64,000 nt of DNA from Fallopia convolvulus (lineage: Eukaryota > Streptophyta > Magnoliopsida > Caryophyllales > Polygonaceae): NCBI GenBank assembly GCA_964016875.1, contig OZ024735.1:16024934-16088933 (forward strand), given 5' to 3'. Below the pieces are notes generated by a model. It ran no database searches. It was not told the DNA's origin and saw only the letters and a list, made by a program, of their open reading frames with translations. The number at the start of each line of letters is the position of its first letter. Within the stretch, counting starts at the first letter, position 1. Position numbers and translations under genes: made by a program. Shown piece by piece: positions 10,605-21,731 of this stretch.

Positions 10605-13154
10605 TTAAGCTTGACTTAGCATCTTTATCCCAATGCTACTCCTTAATTCACAAAAATGTTGTCTGGCCAAAGGTTTGGTTAGCAAGTCTGCCAACTGAGC
10701 ACTTGTCTTGACATACTCCAACTTGATCTTCTTCTTTTCAATACAATCTCGGATGAAATGGATTTTAGTGTCTATATGCTTGCTCCTGTCATGAAATACA
10801 GGGTTCTTTGCAAGTGCAATTGCAGATTTATTTTCAACATACAGAGTCGGCACATCAACCTTCTTACCTTCTAGAGTTTCCAAGACACTCTGTAGCCAAA
10901 TTCCTTGACAAGTTCCTGTTGTTGCAGCCACATACTCCGCTTCACATGAAGATAAAGCCACCACCTTCTGCTTCTTAGAGGTCCAAGTGATTGGATTCCT
11001 TCCAAGAAAGTAAATCACTCCACTAGTGCTTTTCCTATCATCAATGTCCCCTGCTAAGTCACTATCTGTGTAACCAAACAACAAAGTATGTGCAGGATTC
11101 TTCTGATAAACACATCCAAACTTGATAGTCCCCTTTAGGTACCTTGCAACCTTCTTTAAAGCATCCATGTGAGATGACTTTGGAGACTCCATAAATCTAC
11201 TTAAGACTCCAACACTGTAACTAATGTCGGGCCTGGTATTAAGTAAATATCTTAGACTTCCAATAAGGCTTCTAAACTGAGATCCATCCATCAAATCTTC
11301 ATCCACATCATGCTTAGACAATCTTGTCCGAGGCTCCATTAGAATCACACTAGGATTGCATTCTTTCAAGCCTAGTTTTTCAACTATCCTCCTTGCAAGC
11401 CCTTCTTGACTAATGAAGATTTCTTTCTCAGTTTGCTTTACTTCTAGCCCCAAATAATAACTTAGAAGCCCGAGATCACTCATATCAAAATTCTTCTTCA
11501 TTTTTGCTTTGAATGAGTCTATCACATCCTTACTTGACCATGTAATGATCAAGTCATCCACATAGACTCCTAAAATCATAGTTTCTTCACTACTGACTCT
11601 TGTATACAAAGAATGCTCATTCTTGCAACTTGAGAAACCAAGCACCTTCAAGCATTTATTCAATTTAAAATTCCATGCTCGTGGTGCTTGTTTCAAACCA
11701 TATAAAGCCTTGACTAGTCTCAACACCTTTTCTGGGTGATTCTTGTCTTCATAACCCTCTGGGTGTTTTACATAAACTTCTTCACTTAAATCACCATTCA
11801 AAAAGGTTGTCTTGACGTTCATATGATGAATCTCATACTTCTTTGCTGCTGCAAAAGCTATTAGCATCCTAATTGTCTCCAATCTAGCCACAGGTGCGAA
11901 AACTTCTTCATAATCAATGCCAAATTTTTGCACATAGCCTTTTAGAACTAACCTGGCCTTATATGTGTTTATTTTTCCATCTGGATCCTTTTTAACCTTA
12001 AAGATCCACCTCAAACCAATCGCCTTATGACCTTTAGGCAAATCCATCAGATTCCATGTCTCATTCTTGATGATTGATTCAATTTCCTGATCCATGGCTT
12101 TCTTCCATTTTGAGTTATCAACCGCTTCAGCAAAGGTATTTGGCTCATCCTCTAAGAGAAAACACAGGCCAACTTCATCTTCAACCTCTTGAGTCTCATC
12201 ATAGATATCTTGAAGAGGTCTAAACCTCAAAGGAGTCTCGGAATCAACATATGAAGCATTCCTGTTACTTGAACCTGATGAGTCTAGTGCTGTACTGTTG
12301 TACGATGGCTCACCAGTACTTGGACTTGAGGGCTGCTGTAGAGAAGCATTATCACCACCATGTGAAGAATTGGAAGCATCATGCTGATTAGAATCTGGAA
12401 TGCCTTCAGAAATACTAACACTAAAATTGCCAGAACAGCCAAACTGATTCTCTTCCTTATTTTCCCAATTCCAACTCTCTTCCTCCTCAAATTTGACATC
12501 CCTACTAACAGCCACTCTCTTAGTTCTAGGATCAAACAACCTATATGCTTTGAATCCCTCCTCATAACCTACAAAGATCATCTTTGTGCTTCTATCCTCC
12601 AATTTTTGTAAATTTGGCTTGACATTCTTCACATGTGCTACACTTCCAAAGACTCTGAAGTGATGAACAGTGGGTAAACGTCCATACCAAGCCTCATATG
12701 GAGTAATATCTTCTAAGCTCCTAGTAGGTGATCTATTTAAGACATATGTTGCTGTTTGAACTGCTTCTCCCCACAAAACAGATGGCACACCTTTGCTCTT
12801 TAACATGCTTCTGGAAGACTCAACTATGGTTTGATTTCTACGTTCCACAACTCCATTTTGCTATGGAGAATATGGAGCTATAAGATGCCTTTTAATTCCT
12901 TCATTTTCACAGAATTCCTTAAAACTGTTGGAAGTAAATTCCCCTCATCTATCAGTCCTAAGAACTTTAATCTTCATCTCCTTTTCAACTTCCACTTTCT
13001 TCTTAAATTTGATAAACTGATTCAGTGCTTCATCTTTACTTCTTAGCATAATAACCCACATGAACCTTGAAAAATCATCAACAAGAAGAAGAAAGTACCT
13101 ATTTCCTCCGAGTGTGGTTGGCTGAATTGGATCACACAAGTCGGCATGAATCAA
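10605..13154 (-). pseudogene. Copia polyprotein: integrase, reverse transcriptase, RNase H
   Basis: The largest open part, 10605-12848, encodes the integrase C-terminus (EAWYGRLPTVHHFRVFG), a Copia reverse transcriptase (YKARLVLKGY, ALYGLKQAPRAW, YVDDLIITW) and RNase H (YTDSDLAGD, ALSSCEAEYVA). Upstream, 12945-13154 holds the integrase core (HADLCDPIQ, VDDFSRFMW, LRTDR). Two in-frame stops separate them: a TGA at 12945-12947 where RTDRGGEF is expected and a TAG at 12861-12863 inside PYSPQQNG. Motif A of the reverse transcriptase reads MNVKTTFLNG, so the first catalytic Asp is Asn (near 11822). Together these make the product non-functional. Confidence 0.92.
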
Positions 13155-13156
13155 TT

Positions 13157-13866
13157 CTAGAGGTTGTTCTTCTTGTCTTTAGCCCTCCACTCAGCACGAG
13201 TAAGAAGTGCTATTTCAAGACCCTTATCACTAAAATCATGTAGTCTCTCTTCGTGTGCTTTTAAGGATCCAACTATCTCATCAAAGGATTTAGTTTTCAA
13301 ATCACAGAACTCCTCCATGGTTGTGGTTATTTGAATAAACTTGGAAGATGTGGATCTCAATAACTTTTTAACCACAGTTTCCTCATCTATTTTATGCCTA
13401 AAGCTTCTTATTTACTCACATTTACATTTAATTTTATAGTAAACTCATCCACAGATTCATTCTCCTTCATCCTAAGGCTCTCATATTCTCTTAAGAGAGT
13501 TTGGATCCTTACCTCTTTAATCCTCTCGGCTCCTTCATTCATGGTTTTGATCACATCCCAAGCCTCTTTAGCAGTCTTCTTTGCCCCCAATTGAAGAAGT
13601 ACATCCTCTCCAATTGCCTGGTAAATGGCCGCCAGAGCAAGTTTGTCCTTCTTTGCATTCACTAGAGATGTTCCTTCCATCGCCTCCCATATACGTTGTG
13701 CAGTTAAGAACACTTCCATATTTATAGCCCACATGGCGTAGTTACACTTGGATAACATTGGATACTGGAATGTGATGATCTTTTCTCCATGAGTTCTAAG
13801 AGCATCTGTTTGGATTCCGGTAGAGTTCAAGGTTTCTAAAACTTCTTCATGACTTCCTGTCAACAT
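13157..13866 (-). pseudogene. Copia gag fragment
   Basis: The frame from ATG 13866 (MLTGSHEEVLETLNS) encodes the UBN2-type gag domain, with YAMWAINMEVFL, IWEAMEG, AKEAWDVI and YESLRMKENESVDEF. The frame is broken around 13376-13410 and resumes to 13157 (FCDLKTKSFDEIVGSLKAHEERL). It then passes straight into the integrase sequence LELIHADLC near 13155, so the zinc knuckle, aspartic protease and GAG-preintegrase regions are missing. Confidence 0.85.
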
Positions 13867-13892
13867 GATTGTTTTCTTACTCCTTCTATTTC

Positions 13893-13904
13893 GCTCTGAT
13901 ACCA
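13893..13904 (-). other. Copia primer-binding site
   Basis: On the minus strand this reads TGGTATCAGAGC, the standard complement of plant initiator tRNA-Met 3' end, two bases after the 5' LTR end at 13907. This sets the element's orientation. Confidence 0.93.
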
Positions 13905-13906
13905 AT

Positions 13907-14135
13907 TGAAGAAGTATTTATCTCACATATAACAAACACTAGTCGATTGTAAGAAGTATTTAAGAATACACACACACACAATTTCTGAAACAATACAGTT
14001 GCTATTTATTGTATTGTAATTCTTTATTTGATGAGAGACTGTTAACACGACCAACTGACTCCTAAGACACACGACTTACATATTTATATAGAAGACAAGT
14101 AACTGTCATCGACTAACATAACTTCCTAGGATGAC
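13907..14135 (-). repeat. Copia 5' LTR, first piece of three
   Basis: This piece matches the first 227 bases or so of the 3' LTR. It stops at ATGAC (14131-14135), where the Athila element inserted. The LTR continues at 21655-21731 and, after the LINE-like element, at 23016-23089. Confidence 0.92.
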
Positions 14136-15300
14136 TGATACGCTGGATTTTATATAGCGTAATTAGGTATTTTTATATGATTTCTGAGTGTTTTAGGCTA
14201 GATCTGAGCGTTTAATTGTAAAATCAGTAATGCCTACAGAAGAAGAGTTTGAAGACAAAAATCTAAGTTTGAGCTGAAGACCCACTGCACAGCGGTTGCA
14301 AGGAAGAAGAACCGCGAGCGCGGTTTCCTACCGAGACCACGGTAATGTCTAGATCCGCGGGGCTGTCTAGTCATTGTTGCCGCGCCCGCGGCCGAGTACC
14401 ACGCTCACGGTTGGCTTTGTTCCACGACGCCATCGTTTTTCCTTATTTTATGTTTTATTATATTTTTATTATTAGTTTTATTCGGTTGTTTTAGTTTTTA
14501 AAAGACCTAGTTCGTAAGCAGTTTGGGGAGAGCCTCCTTTTAGTTTTAACCTAGAGATTATTAAGTTTTTATGGAGAACTAAACCTTCTAAGTTCGTTCA
14601 TACTTTGAAGCTTTGATTCATAAGTTTGTGAGATTTGGTATTTAATTTCCTTTCCTTGGTTGATAATTATCTCTCTTGTGCTTGAATTCCTATGAATGTG
14701 ATTGATTTCTCTTAGTCTGATCACCTGATTGAACTTGATTATATTCTATTGCTAAATCTGAGTTTTCTCGTAGTAAAACTTGATCTTAGTAGCAAGCTTG
14801 ATGTTCTAGGACTCGTAGGACTAGATTTATTAAGAAATAGAGGTATTTGCATGCTTTTATTAATTAGCTCGTTGTGATTACAATTGCATGTATCCAAATT
14901 ATCCTTGTGCTTCATGCTAATATTGAATTGATCGTTTCATTCAGTATTAAGTATTACTTGGCTCGTAGACTTGCGATTATCCATGATTAGGATTGGAATT
15001 AACCAATAGAATAAAAGGAATTTATTGCAAATCAATGATCAAACAACCGTATCAAAGTGGATCTGTATGGATGAATTCGCTTTAATAATCTGATTAAGAA
15101 ATTCAACTTGTTTTCATATTTGTTTTTGTTTGCTTAGTTTATAGCTTAATTCACAAATCCCATACTTTTATTACTTTCGGTTGGTAAAAGTATTAATTTA
15201 GGAGCACGAATTCCCTTGGTTCGACCCCGACTTATCAACTATACTAAGTTGTTAACTATGGTTTTATCTTTGACTTGGCACAACGACTTTAGTCCGGTCA
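14136..15300 (+). repeat. Athila 5' LTR
   Basis: This 1165-bp LTR runs TGATACGCTGG to AGTCCGGTCA. It includes GC-rich CCGCG-NN-CGCGG words between about 14285 and 14430. It ends directly before the primer-binding site. Confidence 0.92.
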
Positions 15301-15305
15301 AATTT

Positions 15306-15323
15306 TGGCGCCGTAGCCGGGGA
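15306..15323 (+). other. Athila primer-binding site (tRNA-Asp type)
   Basis: TGGCGCCGTAGCCGGGGA matches the complement of the plant tRNA-Asp 3' end at all but one position (TA for TT). It lies six bases after the LTR. This primer is characteristic of Athila elements. Confidence 0.85.
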
Positions 15324-15377
15324 ATTTTTGTTTAATTCTAAAGTTAGTTCTTTTATTGACTTGTGTGGACCTGATTT

Positions 15378-17618
15378 ATGGTCCACACTCGTTCTACTGA
15401 CTCAGATTTGCTTCCTTTTGATACAGAAATTGAGATGACTCTTTACAGGGTGCGACATGAGATCTCTCGTCGACTACTGTTTGATCAGGAATTTGCTGAA
15501 TCTGAATCTAAAAACATGGTTGAAAGAACTTTAAGGAAATTGACGGCTCCTAATTTGCAACAACAACAGCTTGCTGTAGAGTTTCCTCCACTAGCTGACG
15601 ATGTCCAGTTTGAGCTGAAATCTAGACTGATTCATCACTTGCCTAAATTCCATGGACTCAGTGGTGAAGATCCCAATAAACATCTCTCTGAATTCCATGT
15701 TGTGTGCATAAGTATGAAGCCAAGTAAGGTGACAGAAGATCAAATCAAGTTGAGAGCTTTTCAGTTCTCTTTGGAAGGCAATGCAAAAGAATGGCTTCTC
15801 TATCTTATCCCAGGGTCCATCACTACATGGGCTCAAATGAAAGCTAAGTTTCTTGAGAAGTATTTCCCTCCCACCAAGCATACTAGCCTCAAGAAGAGTT
15901 TGAGTAATCTGGAGCAACAAGAAGAAGAAAGCATGTATGATTATTATGAGCGCTACAAGAGACTAGTTGCTAGCTGTCCATACCACGGTTACAGTGACAA
16001 GGATCTCATATGTTTTATCTATGATGACGATAGAAGGATGGTTAATGCTACCTGTGGTGGAAGCATAATGAACAAAACTACAAGGGAAGCTTTCGAGATC
16101 ATTGGTGCACTTGCTGAAGAATCAAGGAGTTTTAGCAAGAGGACTACCACTCGTTCCACTAGATCTGCCAATGATGTTGAGTCTAGCAGTTCTAATAATG
16201 CTGAACTCAAGGAACTAAAAGAGATGATAAGGTAGATGATGTTGAAAAGTGAAATCCAGCAGGTGAAGGCGTGTGGGATTTATGCTGAAACTACTCATTC
16301 TACTAATACATGTCCCATTATGCAAGAGCCCGCTGAGGTTAACGTTGTAGGTGGATTTGGTCAACCACGGCCTCGGTTTGATCCTTATTCGAACACCTAT
16401 AACCCAGGATGAGCAGCCCACCCTAATTTTAGGTGGAATGAAAATCCACCTCAACCTGGAGGTCAGGAACAGTTCAGACCTCAGAATCCTCTAAGACAAC
16501 AAGGGCAAGGTTCTTATAACTCAAATCTTCCTGAAGATGCAAATAGGAATGTAGACATCAATTAGCTTATCAAAGAGAATCAAGAGACCAAGGCTGCAGT
16601 GAAAAATCTTGAAAATCAATTGAGCCAGATTGCAATCATGCTTCGTCGGTTAGAAGCCAGAGACTCGGGGAAACTTCCATCTCAGACTATTAACCCGAGA
16701 GAGAATGTGAGCGCCATCACATTGAGAAGCGGGAAGGAACTGAATATTGACGTTCTAGCCTGCGGAAACCAGCCGCGCTCGCAGGTAGATAGCCCCGACC
16801 GCGGTGCAGAAGACGAAGTTGAAGCTGAACATCAGCCAGGGACCGCAACCGCGGAACCAGACCGCGACCGCGGTGACGCCCGCGTCCGCGGTGGACCGTC
16901 GCGCCCGCGGTGCCCCTCTCCTACCGATACAGATGATTATGTTCGGCCTTCGTTTCCTCCCCTGGATTCACAAAAGCTCGTTCCTCCATTCCCCAAGGCA
17001 TTGAAAGACACTAGGAAGTCGGTGGATGACAAGGAGATCTTTGAAACTTTCGTCAATTGCCAGGTAAATGTTCCTCTCCTGAATTTAATTAAGAGTGTCC
17101 CTCGGTTTGCTAAGTTTTTTAAAGAGTTATGTACTATTAAGAGGAAACAACAAGAGAAGGGGAAGGTTAAGAAAGTCGCTCTTGTTGAAAATGTGGAGAA
17201 TGTTTCTTCCATGCTTCAGAGGCAATTGCCTAAGAAGTGTGGAGATCCCGGGAGGTTTACTGTTCCCGTAAGCATTGGTGAGACGAAAGTTGAGCGTGCT
17301 ATGCTTGACTTGGGAGTGTCTATAAATGTCATGCCACTAAGCATGTATGAGAGGTTAGGTCTAGGGCCATTACAGGATACAAATATTACTATAGAATTGG
17401 CTGATCACTCTAATGTGCATCTGAAAGGATTGGTGGAAGATGTTTTGGTGCAGGTGGACGGTTTGATTTTCCCGACGGACTTCTATGTGATGGAGATAAG
17501 TAAAGGGAGATACGACCTTGTTTTACTGTTGGGTCGTCCGTTTATGAAGACGGCGTGCGCCGTGATAGATGTTGCCCAAGGTTTGTTGTCAATGGCACAT
17601 GAGGGCAAGGAGGTCTAG
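15378..17618 (+). pseudogene. Athila gag-protease reading frame with three stops
   Basis: A single frame of 747 codons runs from ATG 15378 to 17618 and is interrupted by stops at 16233-16235 (TAG), 16410-16412 (TGA) and 16563-16565 (TAG). Residues 60-260 are a retrotransposon gag domain (FHGLSGEDPNKHLSEF, AKEWLLYLIPGSITTW, AMKAKFL-like, CPYHGYSDKDL). A degenerate zinc knuckle follows. The C-terminal part is a retropepsin with MLDLGVSINVMP, where DLGxS is the catalytic loop, and LVLLLGRPFM. Between them a linker rich in Arg/Asp/Pro (about 16746-16915) is built from in-frame CCGCG-NN-CGCGG words. Confidence 0.9.
16746..16915 (+). repeat. CCGCG-NN-CGCGG words inside the gag-protease linker
   Basis: Within 170 bp there are about six words of the form CCGCGNNCGCGG or close variants (for example GACCGCGACCGCGGTGAC and CCCGCGTCCGCGG). 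They are translated as Arg-, Asp- and Pro-rich linker between the zinc-knuckle region and the protease. The motif is the same as in the LTRs and at 9.2 kb. Confidence 0.8.
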
Positions 17619-18563
17619 TTTCATATAGACGAGGACTCCTTTTGAGCTGTAAATGACGTCGAGCCAATGACGTTAAACAAAGGCACTGCTCGGGAGGCAA
17701 CCCGAGGTGAGTTCCCCTATTCTTTCCTTTTCTTTTATGTCCTTTTTGTTAGTTTAGTTTTTTTAGTGTCGTTTTGGTTCTGTCAGGCTAACTCGCAGGT
17801 TAAATTTTCTATCTCGAAGAAATTACAAGCCCGCGGTTGTACCCGCATCCGCGGCTGTACCCGCGCTCGTGGCCATTTACCGCGCTCGCGGCATTGTTCC
17901 TGGCAGAATTAAGTGTTGTTTTCGATAAAATAAAAACATAATAATAATAATTAAAAAAAGGTTTTCGGGTGAAACCCCTGAAATAAAAGGTTTTCAGGTG
18001 AAACCCCCGAGCAAGCCCAAATCATTACCAAACCCTAGCCCAGTCTTTCTTTGTCTTGTTTATTATCTCCTCAAAACTCCATCACCCCTCCTAGCCCCCT
18101 CAAACATATCATCCCACAAAAATTTCTTTGTCTCCTTCAGCAAACCACAAAAATACAAACCCACCATCAAACCACCGGTCCACCGCGCCTGCCCCCTTCC
18201 ACCGGGACATCAACCTACCGTGCGGCTCACCATCGGCGACCTTGGTCTACCGCCACCACCTTCGTTTTGCTCTTGGATTTGGTTGGTTCAAGTGTTTGTG
18301 CAATTGTGGGAGTAGATCTACTTCGGTTAGTACCCTTTCTGGCCTTTGGAGTTGGATTTTTACCCTTTGAGAGTCGAATTGTTATTGTTGGGAAGAATTT
18401 GGAGTTTGTTCGGCCATTGTTGTTGTTCGCAAGCACAGATCTGCGTTGAACCAGCCACCGCGCTCGCGGATCCTCTGCCAGTCACCGCGCTCTCGGCTTT
18501 GTACCGCGATCGCGGGTGTCTCAATTTCGGGTAATTCCTCCTTCGATTCTGTTTTAATTCATT
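17619..18563 (+). other. Non-coding Athila interior where polymerase should be
   Basis: The segment begins with AATGACGTTAAACAAAG and GGGAGGCAACCCGAGG, sequence normally found just after the polymerase gene in Athila elements. Its position directly behind the protease shows that reverse transcriptase, RNase H and integrase have been removed. Two more clusters of CCGCG-NN-CGCGG words lie at 17829-17893 and 18455-18516, the first as an imperfect tandem of about 19 bp. Plus-strand frames at 17998-18449 are low-complexity and are not called as genes. Confidence 0.75.
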
Positions 18564-19768
18564 ATGGAGTATTTCGGGCTACAGAATCTCAGTGATAGAC
18601 AGAAGCAATTATGGGATCGATATGAGGGTCGGAAATTTGTAAGCACTAAATTCTTTGACATTCCGACTCTGATTGATTTAGGACTCCGGGAGTGCATTGA
18701 GCAGTTGTTGGCAACTGGGGGTTTGGGTAGATTCAACACTTTGCCCATTCCTACTTACAGAGGGCTCACCATTGAGTTTTTATCCACATTCTGTTATGTG
18801 GATGGTGTGCTGATGTTCCATGCATGTGATCGGTTATGCACTGTATCCCGTGAGCAGGCATCCCTTAGTTTTGGGATTACTTCCCCACCTACTGAAGGGT
18901 GGCAGAATATATTGACGGATGAGCGGTTCTTTAACTTTTGGCAGGCACTCACTGGCTTCCCCTTTAACACCAATAAAGGGGAGCAGAACAGTAAGATCCC
19001 TCATCCTTGTGTGCGCTTGTGCCACAAGGTTCTGGCTATGACATTTTTGGGTCAGGGAGAGGTTAACAAGGCTTCCGCATATGAGGATGATTTGGTGCCT
19101 ATTTCCTTTTCCATATGAGTGTCCTGATTGGTTTGCGCTTTTTATAGTCAGCAAAGAAATATACCAAGAGAGCAGGGCTAATTGGATTGGGTGGTATGGT
19201 GACTCATTTAGCCACTCGGATCATTACTATTGAGACGATCGAGGCTCGCTATGGAGGACGGATGACTGATGGTCATTCTTATACCCGTCAAGCATTGATT
19301 CGGGCGGGGTGTTTGAGGGGTTCTGCTGAGATTGGTTGGACTTGGATTCATAGGCATCCTCCTGCGCCTTTTCTACATCTGCCTCGAGCGTTACAATATG
19401 GTAACATTGTGTTTGATTTTCGCTTACAGCCTGATGTGGATATTCCTGAGGATGAGGAGGATTATGATGTTGAGGATGATGGTGAGGGTAACTGGGATGA
19501 TCAGGTTACGGCGTACCAGTCAAGGTATGCTTTTGAGCCGTTTGGTTGGGATGTTGCGGGCCCATATTCTTTAGCTGGTTGGGGTGGAGCTAACCCATCT
19601 ACATCTACATCTACTCCTTCTGGTTTTCCTTGGACTTTTGAGATGGGTTTTGACGAGCGGGTGTTGAGTGGATTGGAGCATTTATCGGTACGCCAGGATG
19701 TTTTGGGTCGCTCTTTGGATGCACTTATCGAGCATCAGAGACATGTTGCTATCTTCTTTCAGACTTAG
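18564..19768 (+). pseudogene. Athila distal ORF (env-like, ORF1 family), frameshifted
   Basis: ATG 18564 opens a frame to 19118 (MEYFGLQNLSDRQKQLWDRY, LSTFCYVDG, LSFGITSPPTEGW), and a second frame resumes from about 19150 to 19768 (MGGMVTHLATRI, SAEIGWTWIHR, an acidic stretch, FERVLSGLEHL-like end). The two parts correspond to the N- and C-terminal halves of the plant Athila ORF1 family, located between polymerase and 3' LTR and often called env-like. A frameshift or stop near 19118 breaks it. No signal peptide or clear membrane segment is visible, so envelope function is not supported. Confidence 0.8.
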
Positions 19769-20478
19769 TGGCCAGGTTACTCATCTTTTCCTCCACCAGA
19801 TCAGCAGTGAGTCTTCTGATTCCCTCTTTTATGTTTTGCTCTATTTTTCTTAGCTTCATTGGGGACAATGAAGAGTTTAAGTATGGGGGAGGGGATTCAC
19901 TGTTTTGTGATATATGTACAGTTGCATCTTATTTTAGTTATTTGATTCAGTTCCTTTCCTTGATATAAAAAAAGACATATAAATCCTGTGTTGAGCTGAA
20001 AACCCGAAAGGGCGGTTCAGGCAAAATTGCAGGTGCTTGGACCAGCATTAGGTTGGGGTAATAAGAGGCTAATGAGAGATGTGAGCATATGTGAGCACAC
20101 CTATGAAGGAAAATGAAATGAGTGATTAGGTGAAAACCCGGAAGGACGCCTAAGTAGAATTGAGTGGAAAAATTGGAGTGTTTAGGATTTCATTCTACTT
20201 TGGGGATTGGGGATTACATTTTAGATTGTCGGGTAGATCCTAGGACGCTCTACGATTTTTAGAGCTTGAGAGTTGATTTTATATGTATTTTGGTGAGGTG
20301 TGTGGTTGAGCTTTCATGTTTTTGCTCATTGTTTCTCTACATGGGTTCGTGTTATGAGTTGAGAGTGTTAGAAATTTGTCATATTCCCTCATTGATTCAT
20401 GTGGATCTTTGTTGTATTGTTTGTTAGATTTTGTTTGAGCCTACTCGAGGACGAGCAAGATCTAAGTATGGGGGAATT
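19769..20478 (+). other. Athila 3' untranslated region and polypurine tract
   Basis: The region holds the words TTGGGGACAATG and AAGTATGGGGGAGG (near 19857-19892) and again GACGAGCAAGATCTAAG with TATGGGGGAATT just before the 3' LTR at 20479. The second purine tract is the likely plus-strand primer. No coding frame is supported. Confidence 0.75.
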
Positions 20479-21654
20479 TGATACGCTGGATTTTATACAG
20501 CATAATTAGGTATTTTTATATGATTTCTGAGTGTTTTAGGCTAGATCCGAGCGTTTAATTGTAAAATCAGTAATGCCTACAGAAGAAGAGTTTGAAGACA
20601 AAAATCTAAGTTTGAGCTGAAGACCCGCTGCACAGCGGTTGCAAGGAAGTACAAGGAAGAAGACCCGCGAGCGCGATTTCCTACCGAGACAGCGGTAATG
20701 TCCAGATCCGCGGGGCTGTCTAGCCGTTGTTGCCGCGCCCGCGGCCGAGTATCGCGCTCGCGGTTAGCTGTGTTCCGCGACGCCATTGTTTTTCCTTATT
20801 TTATGTTTTATTATATTTTTATTATTAGTTTTATTCGGTTGTTTTAGTCTTTAAAAGACCTAGTTCGTAAGTAGTTTGGGGAGAGCCTCCTTTTAGTTTT
20901 AACCTAGATATTATTAAGTTTTTATGGAGAACTAAACCTTCTGAGTTCGTTCATACTTTGAAGCTTTGATTCGTAAGTTTGTGAGATTTGGTATTTAATT
21001 TCCTTTCCTTAGATGATAATTATCTCTCTTGTGCTTGAATTCCTATGAATGTGATTGATTTCTCTTTGTCTAATCACCTGATTGAACTTGATTATATTCT
21101 ATTGCTAAATCTGAGTTTTCTCGTAGTAAAACTTGATCTTAGTAGCAAGCTTGATGTTCTAGGACTCGTAGGACTAGATTTATTAAGAAATAGAGGTATT
21201 TGCATGCTTTTATTAATTAGCTCGTTGTGATTACAATTGCATGTATCTAAATTATCCTTGTGCTTCATCCTAATATTGAATTGATCGTTTCATTCAGTAT
21301 TAAGTATTGCTTGGCTCGTAGACTTGCGATTATCCATGATTAGGATTGGAATTAACCAATAGAATAAAAGGAATTTATTGCAAATCAATGATCAAACAAC
21401 CTTATCAAAGTGGATCTGTATGGATGAATTCGCTTTAATAATCTGATTAAGAAATTCAACTTGCTTTTATATTTGTTTTTGTTTGCTTAGCTTTATAGCT
21501 TAATTCACAAATCTCATACTTTTATTACTTTCGGTTGGTAAAAGTATTAATTTAGGAGCACGAATTCCCTTGGTTCGACCCCGACTTATCAACTATACTA
21601 AGTTGTTAACTAGGGTTTTATCTTTGACTTGGCACAACGACTTTAGTCCCGTCA
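20479..21654 (+). repeat. Athila 3' LTR
   Basis: This 1176-bp LTR matches the 5' copy closely along its whole length. It differs by scattered substitutions and about 10 extra bases near 20645-20660, a local duplication of a TACAAGGAAG-like word. It carries the same CCGCG-NN-CGCGG words (about 20666-20765). Confidence 0.92.
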
Positions 21655-21731
21655 ATGATAACTACATAACTACTTTCTTAACAGCCCATAACTGACTCCC
21701 TGTTGGCGCCAGATAGTAACTAAATTGTCTT
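21655..21731 (-). repeat. Copia 5' LTR, second piece
   Basis: This 77-bp piece continues the LTR that stopped at 14135, after the Athila target duplication. Its last 18 bases are the left copy of the target duplication of the LINE-like element. Confidence 0.88.

Larger units (their letters stand above)
14136..21654 (+). mobile_element. Athila-type Gypsy retrotransposon lacking reverse transcriptase
   Basis: The 7519-bp element starts TGATACGCTGG and ends CCCGTCA. It is flanked by ATGAC (14131-14135) and ATGAT (21655-21659), a 5-bp duplication with one change. The LTRs are about 1.17 kb each and differ at only scattered sites, plus a short duplication in the 3' copy. A tRNA-Asp-like primer site, gag and protease, and a distal ORF typical of the Athila lineage are present. 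The reverse transcriptase, RNase H and integrase are absent between 17618 and 18564, so it depends on proteins from elsewhere or is dead. Confidence 0.93.

Noticed and set aside
18051..18449. Overlapping plus-strand frames in the Athila interior
   Set aside because: Low-complexity Pro/Ser/Thr-rich translations in a region lacking conserved protein motifs.
18564..19768. Viral envelope gene or endogenous virus
   Set aside because: The ORF matches the plant Athila ORF1 family by position and sequence feel, has no visible signal peptide or membrane anchor, and is part of an LTR retrotransposon with tRNA-Asp primer site.
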